A stretch of DNA of 64,000 nt from Chloroflexota bacterium (GTDB taxonomy: Bacteria > Chloroflexota > Anaerolineae > Anaerolineales > UBA11579). The stretch spans positions 24,154 through 88,153 of the forward strand of contig JABJGH010000065.1 of the NCBI GenBank assembly GCA_018662365.1, read 5' to 3'. The position numbers and the translations under genes were made by a program. The stretch's first letter is position 1, and each line of letters starts with the position of its first letter. This document shows, piece after piece, positions 8,990 through 19,395 of the stretch. The notes below the pieces were generated by a model, which saw only the letters and a program-made list of their open reading frames with translations, was not told the origin of the DNA and did no database searches.

Positions 8990-10642
8990 ATGAGTATTGA
9001 AAGTGAAAAAAAGCGTTGGGAAAAGGAAACGCTTAAACCTTCAATTGACCGCTTTCCAGAAAGAAAAAAGGAATTTAAAAATACATCTGGGATAGAAATC
9101 CCCCCAATCCATACCCCTAAAGAAAATGTTAATTATCCTGAATCTATTGGATTCCCTGGTGAATATCCATTTACTCGAGGAATCCATCCAGGTATGTACC
9201 GGGGTCGCTTTTGGACCATGCGTCAATACGCAGGGTATGCCTCTGCGGAAGAATCTAATGAGCGCTACCGTTACCTCCTAGATCAGGGGCAAACCGGTTT
9301 ATCCGTTGCTTTCGATCTCCCCACTCAAATTGGCTACGATGCAGATGCCCCGATCGCTTTAGGGGAAGTAGGCAAAGTCGGTGTTTCGATTTCCTCCCTT
9401 GAAGATATGGAAACCTTATTTAAGGGGATACCGCTAAATTCTGTCTCAACAAGTATGACGATCAATGCTCCGGCCGCGATTTTATTAGCTATGTATATTG
9501 CCGTCGGAAAACGACAAGGGGTTGATCCAACTCAATTGCGGGGCACGGTTCAGAACGATATATTAAAAGAATATATTGCTCGGGGTACTTATATCTTTCC
9601 TCCCCAACCTTCTATGCGGTTGATCACCGACCTTTTTCAATATTGTGAAGATAATATTCCTAAATGGAATACGATCAGCATTTCTGGCTATCATATTCGA
9701 GAAGCAGGATCAACGGCTGCCCAAGAGATCGCGTTCACTATAGCAAATGGAATTGCCTATGTGCAAGCAGCAATCGATTCGGGTTTAGATGTGGATAAAT
9801 TTGCTGAGCAGATCTCCTTCTTTTTTAATGCCCATAATAATTTTCTTGAAGAAGTGGCTAAATTTAGAGCTGCTAGACGGATTTGGGCAACTTTTATGAA
9901 AGACCGATTCAAGGCCAGCAACCCTCGGGCTTGGATGCTTCGATTTCATACGCAAACTGCCGGTTCCACATTAACTGCGCAACAACCTGAAAATAATACG
10001 GTGCGGGTTGCATTGCAGGCCTTATCAGCTGTGATGGGCGGCACCCAATCTTTGCACACCAACAGCAAAGATGAAGCCCTATGGCTGCCCACGGAAAAAT
10101 CCGTAAAGCTAGCTCTTCGGACGCAGCAAATATTAGCCCATGAATCAGGGGTGGCAGACAGCGTGGACCCTCTAGCGGGTTCCTATTTAGTGGAGCAACT
10201 TACTGATGAGATCGAACGCATTGCACTAGAATATATAGAAAAAATAGATCAGATGGGTGGTGCATTGGCCGCCATTAAAAATAATTATATGCAGAACGAG
10301 ATCCATAATTCTGCCTATACACATCAGCAAGCCCTAGAAAAAGGTGAAGAAATTGTTGTGGGTGTCAATGCCTTCCAAGTTGAGGAAGAAATTGACCTTG
10401 AACGATTAGAGGTAGATCCATCAATCGAGGTCAATGCCCATAAGAGATTGCAGAAATTACGAGAAAACCGAGACAGCCAAAAAACGAGTGAACTCCTAAC
10501 TCAATTGGAAAAAGCGGCCCAGCAAACAGACAATCTTCTCCCACTTTTCATTGAGATGGTTGAGAATGATATTACACTTGGAGAGATCAATAACATTCTC
10601 CGAGAAGTATGGGGAGAGTTTATCCCTGGCACTGCTCTTTAA
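8990..10642 (+). CDS. Methylmalonyl-CoA mutase, catalytic (large/alpha) subunit without B12-binding domain
   Basis: [89 protein letters not shown]. Confidence 0.93.
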   Translation: MSIESEKKRWEKETLKPSIDRFPERKKEFKNTSGIEIPPIHTPKENVNYPESIGFPGEYPFTRGIHPGMYRGRFWTMRQYAGYASAEESNERYRYLLDQGQTGLSVAFDLPTQIGYDADAPIALGEVGKVGVSISSLEDMETLFKGIPLNSVSTSMTINAPAAILLAMYIAVGKRQGVDPTQLRGTVQNDILKEYIARGTYIFPPQPSMRLITDLFQYCEDNIPKWNTISISGYHIREAGSTAAQEIAFTIANGIAYVQAAIDSGLDVDKFAEQISFFFNAHNNFLEEVAKFRAARRIWATFMKDRFKASNPRAWMLRFHTQTAGSTLTAQQPENNTVRVALQALSAVMGGTQSLHTNSKDEALWLPTEKSVKLALRTQQILAHESGVADSVDPLAGSYLVEQLTDEIERIALEYIEKIDQMGGALAAIKNNYMQNEIHNSAYTHQQALEKGEEIVVGVNAFQVEEEIDLERLEVDPSIEVNAHKRLQKLRENRDSQKTSELLTQLEKAAQQTDNLLPLFIEMVENDITLGEINNILREVWGEFIPGTAL

Positions 10643-10661
10643 AAACTATTAGGAGATAATT

Positions 10662-11078
10662 ATGCTTAGTCCCACAAAAATCAATCATATCGCCTTAGGT
10701 GTCACGGACATGGAGGAAGCACTCCATTTTTGGCAGGAAGCGTTGGGTCTTCAGCTTGATCGCGTAGAGGATGTGCCGGTTGAAAAAGCCAGAGTCGCCT
10801 TTTTCCATGTTGGAGAAAGTGAAATAGAATTAGTTCAACCTACATCAAATGATACTGGATTGGCTAATTATCTAGAAAAAAAAGGGCCGGGAATTCACCA
10901 CCTATGTTTGGAAGTAGATGATATCAAAGCGATGATCGATCAACTCATTTCAAAAGGGGTGGAAATGATTAATGACAGTGCTCGGACTCGAGATGATGGT
11001 AAGAAATATGCATTTATTCACCCAAAAAGCACCCATGGTGTATTGGTAGAGTTGTACGAATTACCTAATATAGAATAA
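10662..11078 (+). CDS. mce: Methylmalonyl-CoA epimerase
   Basis: VOC-fold sequence KINHIALGVTDMEEALHFW...GPGIHHLCLEVDDI; adjacent to mutase. Confidence 0.9.
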   Translation: MLSPTKINHIALGVTDMEEALHFWQEALGLQLDRVEDVPVEKARVAFFHVGESEIELVQPTSNDTGLANYLEKKGPGIHHLCLEVDDIKAMIDQLISKGVEMINDSARTRDDGKKYAFIHPKSTHGVLVELYELPNIE

Positions 11079-11087
11079 AAATAATTC

Positions 11088-11579
11088 CTAATCCCCCATT
11101 ATCCCATCAGACATCATTTCCCCGGACATCATACCGTCTGGCCCCATAAATGTTCGCACATAATTGATCACATCCCAACGTTGCTTTTCTGATAAGCGTC
11201 CTTTAAAAGCGACCATGGCAGTTCGAAATTCCTCCCCACCCTCAGAAATTCTCCAAAATAAGTAATCATCTGCCATCATATGGCTTGTATGGGCGATCTG
11301 TGGGGGCCGTGGATAAAAGTCCTTTGCGTTTTCTCCATCCCCCATTCCAAACTCACCATGGCAAAAAATGCAATACTCTAAAAAGGTGCTTTCCCCACTC
11401 ATCAATGAATATTGGTCTGGTTCGATAGGATTTTTCAACCCGGTATACTCCCCAGGCACAGGCGCATTTTGGCGTAATTCTTTCCCGGTGGTTATTTCAT
11501 AATAATAGCTTACGGGGTTTACCCCACAAGCGGTTAAAAATATCGAGAAGATGAATAATCGAATAGTATTTTTCATCAT
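11088..11579 (-). CDS. Lipoprotein monoheme cytochrome c with Met-rich tail
   Basis: Lipobox FLTAC; heme motif CIFCH; C-terminus MGPDGMMSGEMMSDGIMGD. Confidence 0.85.
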   Translation of the reverse strand: MMKNTIRLFIFSIFLTACGVNPVSYYYEITTGKELRQNAPVPGEYTGLKNPIEPDQYSLMSGESTFLEYCIFCHGEFGMGDGENAKDFYPRPPQIAHTSHMMADDYLFWRISEGGEEFRTAMVAFKGRLSEKQRWDVINYVRTFMGPDGMMSGEMMSDGIMGD

Positions 11580-11611
11580 TTCCTTATTATTCTTCAGAGA
11601 ATACGCTAATT

Positions 11612-12517
11612 TTACTCCATAGAAGTTCGTTTTGTGGGTTTTCTATTGACGATCATAATACTGGCAATTACAAGAAAACAGCCCAAAGCCAAGTTCCAAT
11701 GTAAAGGCTCACCCAAAAAACTTACCCCAAGAATTACCCCAATCACGGGAAAGGTAAAGGTCACCATTGTTGCCCTGGAAGGCCCAACGCTGTGTATCAG
11801 GTAATAATACAACAAATAGGCCACACATGATCCCACTAACCCCAACCAAAGTACTGCCACCCAAGTCATAGGTAAAGTAGGCATTTCGAAATTTCCGCCA
11901 ATCAGGGGGGCAGATATTACCAGGAACAAATCCGCAGCCATTAAGGGCAATATTGCCTGGACGATTGTATCAATCCCTTTCGTGTTTTTTCTAATGTAAA
12001 CTGAGCTAATTGCATAAAATATCGCCGCTAATAACACCGCCCCCTGTCCGAGTAAATTATTCTGTATTCCCGATTGAATATCCTTGTAAACCAAAACCAC
12101 AACACCCGAGAAACCAACCAATACCCCAATCATCTTCATCCAATTCAGGCGGTCATCGGTCAGGTAAAAATGGGCTAATATCACTGAAAATAAAGGAACA
12201 CTGCCGTTTAATACCGAAGCTAAACCAGAATCGATATATTGTTCCCCCCAAGTGATCAACATGAATGGCACCGCGACATTGATCACACCAATGACAGCTA
12301 AAGCCAACCACTGCTTATTCTGCTTGGGCCATTTTGGTTTTCGAACGGCAATGACCACCAACAAACCAATGATTCCAAATAGTATTCTTAAAACCACTAA
12401 AGAAAATGGTGAAATTTCCTCCACGGCAATCTTGATCCACAAAAAAGATGTGCCCCAGGCCAAACTGAGGCCGATAAATGCTAACCAGTCCTTACCCTTC
12501 ATTATTACCTTCTTCAT
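11612..12517 (-). CDS. EamA/DMT family transporter
   Basis: Ten hydrophobic segments, two EamA repeats (WGTSFLWIKIAVEE; VAYLLYYYLI); start trimmed from track ORF. Confidence 0.9.
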   Translation of the reverse strand: MKKVIMKGKDWLAFIGLSLAWGTSFLWIKIAVEEISPFSLVVLRILFGIIGLLVVIAVRKPKWPKQNKQWLALAVIGVINVAVPFMLITWGEQYIDSGLASVLNGSVPLFSVILAHFYLTDDRLNWMKMIGVLVGFSGVVVLVYKDIQSGIQNNLLGQGAVLLAAIFYAISSVYIRKNTKGIDTIVQAILPLMAADLFLVISAPLIGGNFEMPTLPMTWVAVLWLGLVGSCVAYLLYYYLIHSVGPSRATMVTFTFPVIGVILGVSFLGEPLHWNLALGCFLVIASIMIVNRKPTKRTSME

Positions 12518-12638
12518 TATTCTAAATTCTAAGTATATTAATTTAAACAATAGATTGATTTTACCTCTCAAACAATAACTATAACAACTAAAGGAGGGAT
12601 ATTGTGAAACCCCAAAATAACAATTGATACAATACCCC

Positions 12639-13187
12639 ATGTCTGATAAACGACTTGACCCAAGATTATTCGAAACTAAAAAAGCGGAACGGTGTAATTT
12701 TCCCGAATGCAAGGCCGCCTGCTGTGTTTATGGCACATGGGTTGACAAAGTTCATGTAGAAGATATCTTGGAAAATGCAGAAATAATATTGCCCTATATG
12801 CCTGTAGATAATCGTCAGGCAGAACTTTGGTTTAACCATAAAGAAGAGAATGACCCCCATGCCTTAAGCGGGAAGGTGATACCTACAACAGTGGTCCCAG
12901 ACCCGGACCATTATGGTGGTTCTGCATGTATTTTCTTAAGGGGAGATTATAAATGTGCTTTGCAGGTGGCTGGTGAGGAAAATAATCTTCACCCTTGGCG
13001 ATTTAAACCCTTTTATTGTATATTGCACCCTTTGGAAATGGACGATCAAAATCGGATCACTCTTGATAAAATACATTTATTGGTCGCAGAAGAAGCCAGC
13101 TGTCTTCGAATGGCGGAAAAAGACATTCCCCTGCAAGATACATTTGCAGAGGAATTGGAATACTTCTTGAAAAAGAAAGAGAAATAA
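12639..13187 (+). CDS. DUF3109 family Cys-rich protein
   Basis: CNFPECKAACCVYGTWVD...ACIFL...CALQ...KPFYCILHPLEM Cys pattern; ATG at 12639. Confidence 0.75.
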   Translation: MSDKRLDPRLFETKKAERCNFPECKAACCVYGTWVDKVHVEDILENAEIILPYMPVDNRQAELWFNHKEENDPHALSGKVIPTTVVPDPDHYGGSACIFLRGDYKCALQVAGEENNLHPWRFKPFYCILHPLEMDDQNRITLDKIHLLVAEEASCLRMAEKDIPLQDTFAEELEYFLKKKEK

Positions 13188-13210
13188 ATCTTCTTTTTAT
13201 TAAAAATAAT

Positions 13211-14443
13211 TTATTCGTATCTCAAAGCCTCAACTGGTTCTAAGCTTGCTGCTCTGTTTGCCGGGTAAAGACCAAAAAAGAGTCCTACCGCCGCCGAGAA
13301 AAGGGTTGCCAGGAGAACAGCATCCAAACCGATCTGAGGGTTGAGTGCGGTGTCACTTGCTTCAGCAATTAAGCGCACAACTTCACCGATTCCCCACCCT
13401 AAAGCGATGCCGATTAATCCACCTACTAAACTAAGCAAGGAGGATTCAGTAAGGAATTGAATCAAGATATCCCTTTTTCGAGCACCCATCGCTTTTCTAA
13501 GACCAATTTCTCGGGTTCGTTCGATCACCGATACCAACATGATGTTCATGATCCCAATTCCACCAACCAATAAAGAGATTCCTGCGATGCCACCCAGGAA
13601 AATAGTTAATACTCCAGTGATTGCAGATGCGGTTTCCAAAAAATCTTGTTGGTTCATTACTGTGAAATCATCGGCCGCAATTTCAGTGCGATGGCGACTG
13701 CGAAGAATTTGCGAAATTTCTTCTTGGGCAGATAAAACACTTTCTGCGCTGGTCGCCGAGACCATGATCATATCCACTCTGTCACTTGAGGCCCTTTTTA
13801 ACAACCTGGATTGAGCTGTTGTCATGGGAACAATTGCGACATTATCTTCACTACCAAAGGAACCCCCACCTTTTTCTTCCATTACACCAATCACCCGGAA
13901 CGGCTGTCCTTCGATCCGGATCGTTTCGCCGATTACTCCTGCTTTTCGCCCAAAAAGTGTTTCAGCTACTTCAACGCCAAGCACCACCACCGAAGACCGT
14001 CCGAGCATATGGCCTTGGTTGATGAACTCCCCTTCTGTTACTGTCCAATTTCGGACAATGGAATAATCTGGAGTTACACCGGTAAGTTGCGTATTCGCTG
14101 TTACACCGCTTAAGGACACTTCCCCATTTCCTTGAATGACCGGGGCGACGCTAAAAACAGAGGGCGCAGAAAATGGATCATCTATTGCCTCCGCGTCCGC
14201 CAAGGTCAAAGGTTGAGGGTTAGATATTTCTACATTATCATCCCCACCAGTAAATACAAATAGCAAATTTGTACCAATCCCTTCGATTGAACCGGTGATC
14301 TCAGCTTCAGCACCTGCACCAATTGCCAACATCGCAATTACAGCAGCGACGCCGATTACAATTCCTAAAATTGTTAAACTTGAACGCAATTTGTTTGCTG
14401 CCAAACTTTCCATCGCTTCAAGTATTGGTTGCCAAAATTTCAT
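13211..14443 (-). CDS. ABC transporter permease (MacB/FtsX family)
   Basis: LRSSLTILGIVIGVAAVIAMLAIG; MNIMLVSVIERTREIGLRKAMGARKRDIL; YPANRAASLEPVEALRYE. Confidence 0.93.
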   Translation of the reverse strand: MKFWQPILEAMESLAANKLRSSLTILGIVIGVAAVIAMLAIGAGAEAEITGSIEGIGTNLLFVFTGGDDNVEISNPQPLTLADAEAIDDPFSAPSVFSVAPVIQGNGEVSLSGVTANTQLTGVTPDYSIVRNWTVTEGEFINQGHMLGRSSVVVLGVEVAETLFGRKAGVIGETIRIEGQPFRVIGVMEEKGGGSFGSEDNVAIVPMTTAQSRLLKRASSDRVDMIMVSATSAESVLSAQEEISQILRSRHRTEIAADDFTVMNQQDFLETASAITGVLTIFLGGIAGISLLVGGIGIMNIMLVSVIERTREIGLRKAMGARKRDILIQFLTESSLLSLVGGLIGIALGWGIGEVVRLIAEASDTALNPQIGLDAVLLATLFSAAVGLFFGLYPANRAASLEPVEALRYE

Positions 14444-15129
14444 TTTTTATCCTCCACAACCACACCATCTCGAATCATCACAATTCGATCAGTATGCGCA
14501 GCCACTTCTGGATCGTGGGTAACAATGATCAAGGTTGTACCTTTGTCCTGATTCAATTTAAGTAAAACCTCCATGATCTCATCCCCTGATTTTGTATCCA
14601 GGTTTCCAGTTGGTTCATCAGCCATGATAATTGATGGGTCATTGATCAACGACCGAGCAATTGCGACTCTCTGCTGTTGTCCACCAGAAAGCTCATTTGG
14701 GCGATGTTTGATCCGATCACCTAGACCAACCGATTCGAGAGCATTTTCAGCCATTTCCCGGCGTTGTTTAGGAGTAATCCCCCCCTTGTATCGGAGGGGG
14801 AGTTCCACATTTGCAAGTGCTGTAGCGCGGGGAAGCAAGTTGAAACTTTGAAAAACAAAACCCACTTTCCTGTTTCGAATATCCGCAAGTTGATCGTCAG
14901 TGAGGTTTGCAACCTCTTCTCCATCTAAATAATATTCTCCGGAGGTTGGACGATCCAAACAACCCAGAGTATTCATCAATGTAGATTTTCCGGACCCAGA
15001 AGGTCCCATAATTGAGATCACTTCGCCACGGGCTATCTCGATATTTAGTCCACGCAAAGCGTGCACTTCCATATCACCCATAACGTAGATCTTCCTTAGA
15101 TCTTTCGCTTCTACAACAAGATCAGTCAT
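14440..15129 (-). CDS. ABC transporter ATP-binding protein (LolD/MacB type)
   Basis: GPSGSGKST Walker [28 protein letters not shown]. Confidence 0.95.
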   Translation of the reverse strand: MTDLVVEAKDLRKIYVMGDMEVHALRGLNIEIARGEVISIMGPSGSGKSTLMNTLGCLDRPTSGEYYLDGEEVANLTDDQLADIRNRKVGFVFQSFNLLPRATALANVELPLRYKGGITPKQRREMAENALESVGLGDRIKHRPNELSGGQQQRVAIARSLINDPSIIMADEPTGNLDTKSGDEIMEVLLKLNQDKGTTLIIVTHDPEVAAHTDRIVMIRDGVVVEDKK

Positions 15130-15132
15130 GAT

Positions 15133-16566
15133 TTAAAATCCCCCGCCTGGACCGCCAAAGGGCCCACCGTTTGAGGCACCATCAAAGAAATTAGTAGGAG
15201 GATTTAAGACTACCGTATCACCTTCACTTAACTCGCCATCCAGTACTTGGCTGTACATATCAGAAGAAACACCTAATTCAACCTTTACTGTTTTGATCCC
15301 ACCCTGTTCATCTTCGTCCAAAATGTAAACCACTCGACTTCCATCTTCAACTCTTACAGCCCGATTTAGGACCAACAATACATTTTCTAATTGACTTACA
15401 ACGATATTCACGCCTGATGTCATACCTGGTTTAACCTGGTCATCTTTATCAATTAATTCGATTGTCACCTTGAAGGTCACTAAGCCCTGATTGGAATTGC
15501 CCACCTTGGATACTTCTAATACATTCCCTTTATACTCTGTTGCTAAAATTGCATCAAAGGTCAAAACAACATCTTGATCTTCCTGAATTCGATTGATGTC
15601 AACCTCAGAAATTTCCACGTCTACTAATAGGTGGCTAAGATCGTCAATTCTAAAAGCTGGAGTTCCGGCGCTAACCAGATCTCCAGATTTAATTTCAGAG
15701 CTAGTGATAGTACCTGTAAATGGTGCCTCAATAAAAGCCATATCAAGTGTGGATTGAGCCGCGTCTACTCTTGCTTGCGCACCAACACGATCACCTTCTG
15801 TTGGCCCAGCGAGCAAAACATCATAATCTAATTTTGCATCTTCTAGTTGGGCTTCATATAATGCGACATCAGCCTTTGCTTTATCCACATCGACTCGCAT
15901 AGACCCCCCAATCAGGCTGTTATAACGATATAAGGCATTATTGTATGAAGTCTTTGCCTCCGCAAGATTTCCTTGCATAGTTGCTACTAATACAACATTT
16001 CCAGCATCTTCCCATTTGTCCCAGTCGGACTGTGCTCGATCAAGTCTATCTTCGGCAAGAACCAATGTAGATTCTGCCTGGTCAATATCCTTTTGGGTAG
16101 GTGGGGCTTGAACATTATATAAGTGTTGGGTTGCATCCAATACAGATTTTTCCAAGCCTGCAACCGTTTCTATGGCTTGAGCTAATGCCAAGGCATCAAA
16201 CCCCTCACCCAAATTTTCCAAAGCCTTTTCCGCATTGATTAGATCAGATTGGGCCAATATGACATTTTGGGGGAGAGATGTTTTCAGTAATTCTGCCAAT
16301 AGATCTCCCTGATTGGCAGTTTGACCAATGGAGCTAAAAATCTCTCCGACAATCCCCGAAGTCTTCCAGGTCAGTACAGCTGATTGGTTTGAACGAACTG
16401 TACCTGTAGCTCCAACAGTTGCTACTAAAGAACCCTTTTCAGCTTCTACAGTCTGCAGTTCATCTAATAATGCCTGTGAACTCTGGTTACTTTGGTAATT
16501 TAGGAATCCCCATATACTAGCTACCACGACCAACACAACAACAATGATAATTATCGTTTTTTTCAT
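15133..16566 (-). CDS. Efflux RND/ABC periplasmic adaptor (membrane fusion protein)
   Basis: N-terminal TM, long coiled coil, APFTGTITSSEIKSGDLVSAGTPAFRIDDLS; operonic with ABC genes. Confidence 0.9.
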   Translation of the reverse strand: MKKTIIIIVVVLVVVASIWGFLNYQSNQSSQALLDELQTVEAEKGSLVATVGATGTVRSNQSAVLTWKTSGIVGEIFSSIGQTANQGDLLAELLKTSLPQNVILAQSDLINAEKALENLGEGFDALALAQAIETVAGLEKSVLDATQHLYNVQAPPTQKDIDQAESTLVLAEDRLDRAQSDWDKWEDAGNVVLVATMQGNLAEAKTSYNNALYRYNSLIGGSMRVDVDKAKADVALYEAQLEDAKLDYDVLLAGPTEGDRVGAQARVDAAQSTLDMAFIEAPFTGTITSSEIKSGDLVSAGTPAFRIDDLSHLLVDVEISEVDINRIQEDQDVVLTFDAILATEYKGNVLEVSKVGNSNQGLVTFKVTIELIDKDDQVKPGMTSGVNIVVSQLENVLLVLNRAVRVEDGSRVVYILDEDEQGGIKTVKVELGVSSDMYSQVLDGELSEGDTVVLNPPTNFFDGASNGGPFGGPGGGF

Positions 16567-16900
16567 AATCCTTTCAATCTCCTATACCTCTGGCATTGAG
16601 CCAATTAATTTCATGTAAATCTATTTCATATCAATCCATTTATTAAACGTTTTTAGAGTTGATTTTATTCGGTTTAATTTCCTATATTTGCCAATTTCCT
16701 CCCACTATTATTTACAAATTTAAGGAGAATAGCAATAATTCCTGAGAGTTTATTTTTAAATAATCACCAAGAAATTATAGTCCACAACTATATTGGATTC
16801 ATTAGAACCATGTTAATAACGATATTTCAAATGAATATTAATAAATGATTTTTGGGCTAATAATAGCTATTTCCCCCCTAAAAAAGGTAATCAATAATTA

Positions 16901-18505
16901 CTATTTTTGCAATATTCCTTTTATTTTACCTCTCGCGAATATCATGAGAGAATTAATTTCGGGAACTTTCAGGAATGTTAAACTTACCCCATAAACGAGT
17001 CCCCCCACTAAAATCCCCGCTAAACCGATTACCCATACAGAAAGTTTGATGGAAAAATTCATCCATAATAAAATTGCAGCAGACATAGCCAAGGTAGCCA
17101 AGACCGATTTTGAAGTACCTTTTAATATGTGCTTTCCATTTATTCCTTTTAGTCGATTTCGCATGAGGTATAAAAGAATAAGCATTTCAAGGGTGGTCGA
17201 GAAAGAATTTGCCAGAGCTAAACCACCTAATGGCATCCAACCCATATTATTAAAAACTCCAGGCAAAATTAGGCTTAAGATCACATTTAAACTCATTGCA
17301 CCCACCCCAATTGCAACGGGGGTTTTGGTGTCATGTAAGGCATAAAATGCCCGAGACAATATTTCTACAAGGGAATGGCCAATTAAACCCACCGTAAACC
17401 ACAGAAGTGCCCAGGCCACCAATTGTGTATCCTCTGGGGTGAATTCTTTCCGCTCGTAAAACATAGCTACAATCGGTACTCTTAGGAGGATCAGCCCCAT
17501 CATTGCAGGGATTGAAAGAAATAAAATACTACGTAAAGTGGCCGCCAGAGAAGAACGCATCTCTTCTGGTTTCCCTCGCGCAATTTGGGCCGCAAAAGTG
17601 GGTAAGGCTGCTATTGATATCCCTTGGGCAATGACCACTTGGGGCATGGTCATTATTCGCCAAGCGAAATCAATCCCAGAAATGCTCCCCTGGGGCAACC
17701 GAGACCCCACCATCACATTGACTAAAAAATTTATCTGAATAACTGCCACGCCCAACAGTCGGGGTGCCATTAAACGACCCACTTCTCGAACCGCGGGCAA
17801 ATTAAGACCTAAGGAAAAACTAAATTTTCGTTTTGGTAGACGTAGAACTCCCGGCAACTGAACGAGTAGATGCAGCAAAGCACCAAATACATATCCCCAT
17901 GCCAAACCATGGATACCCATTGAAGGAGTAAGCACCAGCAATCCAAAGATCATGCCCAACCAAAGCAGTGTGGGGGCCAAGGCTGGCAAAAGGAAACTTT
18001 GATAGGTATTGAGCACTCCCATGATCAATCCGCTCACCCCAAAAATGATTGGTGCAAGCAGCATGATCCTTAATAATTCAACGGTTAAGATTTGCTGCTC
18101 AGGAGTAAATCCTTCCACATAGAGATTTACAATTGGTTCCGCAAATATCCAAGCCAGCCCACATACGACGGTTAAGACCAAGATCACTAAGTTGATAATC
18201 GCAGAGGTTAATTGCCACCCCCCCTCCCGGTCATCATTTTCCATGAACTCAGTTAAAGTGGGGATGAAGGCAGATGCCAGGGCACCCCCAGCTACCAGGG
18301 TAAATAATATATCCGGAAGCTTGTTTGCAGAAGTGAAAGCATCTAAGATCTCCCCCGCCCCAAAAACCTGCCCGGTAAGGATTGTACGCACCAGACTGGT
18401 TATATTGCTCAATATAAAACCAAACATCACCACCCCGGCCGCCTTGGCAATCTGCCGGTTAGCGCTTGGTTTTTCTACGAGAGTTTCTTCCGTATTCATC
18501 TCCAT
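16901..18505 (-). CDS. murJ: Lipid II flippase MurJ (MviN family)
   Basis: Multi-TM; GEILDAFTSANKLPDILFTLVAGGALASAFIPTL; AFYALHDTKTPV. Confidence 0.93.
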   Translation of the reverse strand: MEMNTEETLVEKPSANRQIAKAAGVVMFGFILSNITSLVRTILTGQVFGAGEILDAFTSANKLPDILFTLVAGGALASAFIPTLTEFMENDDREGGWQLTSAIINLVILVLTVVCGLAWIFAEPIVNLYVEGFTPEQQILTVELLRIMLLAPIIFGVSGLIMGVLNTYQSFLLPALAPTLLWLGMIFGLLVLTPSMGIHGLAWGYVFGALLHLLVQLPGVLRLPKRKFSFSLGLNLPAVREVGRLMAPRLLGVAVIQINFLVNVMVGSRLPQGSISGIDFAWRIMTMPQVVIAQGISIAALPTFAAQIARGKPEEMRSSLAATLRSILFLSIPAMMGLILLRVPIVAMFYERKEFTPEDTQLVAWALLWFTVGLIGHSLVEILSRAFYALHDTKTPVAIGVGAMSLNVILSLILPGVFNNMGWMPLGGLALANSFSTTLEMLILLYLMRNRLKGINGKHILKGTSKSVLATLAMSAAILLWMNFSIKLSVWVIGLAGILVGGLVYGVSLTFLKVPEINSLMIFARGKIKGILQK

Positions 18506-18581
18506 ATGGTTAGATTATAAAGGAAAATAACTACCCAAAAGCCTGATATACTGAAAAATAAATTTCCATAGGAGAAACCAA

Positions 18582-19145
18582 ATGAAAAAACGATGTGATT
18601 GGGGAACAGGTGATCCTTTGTATGAAACCTATCATGACCAGGAGTGGGGAGTACCCGAACATGATGACCGAAAACTATTTGAAATGTTGATCTTGGAAGG
18701 AGCCCAAGCTGGACTCAGTTGGATCACGATTTTGAAAAAACGAGAAAACTATAAAAAAGCATTTGATAATTTTGATCCTGCAAAAGTGTCAAAATATGAT
18801 GAAGAAAAAATTCAGGAATTATTAGGAAATCCTGGAATCATTCGCAATAAACTAAAAATTCGAGCTACAATTTCAAATGCCAAGGTTTATTTCGAAATTG
18901 TAGAAGAATTTGGCAGTCTCGATAAGTACCTTTGGTCCTTTGTGGATCATAAACCGATCATCAATCATTTTAAAACGATGGCTGATATTCCTGCGCAAAC
19001 ACCATTGTCAGAAGAATTGAGCAAGGATCTCAAAAAACGTGGGTTCAAATTTGTGGGACCAACCATCTGCTATGCCTTTATGCAGGCAGTTGGCATGGTC
19101 AATGATCATCTGACGGATTGTTTTCGTTATGATAAAGTGACCTAG
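18582..19145 (+). CDS. tag: DNA-3-methyladenine glycosylase I
   Basis: RCDWGTGDPLYETYHDQEWGVPEHDDRKLFEMLILEGAQAGLSWITIL; AFMQAVGMVNDHLTDCF. Confidence 0.95.
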   Translation: MKKRCDWGTGDPLYETYHDQEWGVPEHDDRKLFEMLILEGAQAGLSWITILKKRENYKKAFDNFDPAKVSKYDEEKIQELLGNPGIIRNKLKIRATISNAKVYFEIVEEFGSLDKYLWSFVDHKPIINHFKTMADIPAQTPLSEELSKDLKKRGFKFVGPTICYAFMQAVGMVNDHLTDCFRYDKVT

Positions 19146-19166
19146 CTCCCCCCGAAAATCCGTAAC

Positions 19167-19217
19167 CCTCCTTAAATATTAGATAGCCGGCACGCCATCC
19201 GGCTCTCTGCAAGGAGG
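19167..19217. repeat. Nested inverted repeat / hairpin between convergent genes
   Basis: CCTCCTT...AAGGAGG outer arms and AGCCGG...CCGGCT inner arms. Confidence 0.55.
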
Positions 19218-19395
19218 AGAAGAAGAGTTCTAATTACTTTCTACATCATAATTTTACTATTAAGCTCTTTCTGTTGCTTGACGCTTACCCTACGATTAAC
19301 CTACGCTCCCCCTCCAATTCCTTTACAATATTGAAAGAATCAGTATTTAGACTGCTTTTCAACTATATATATTTATTTGGGAATCTCCCAATATA

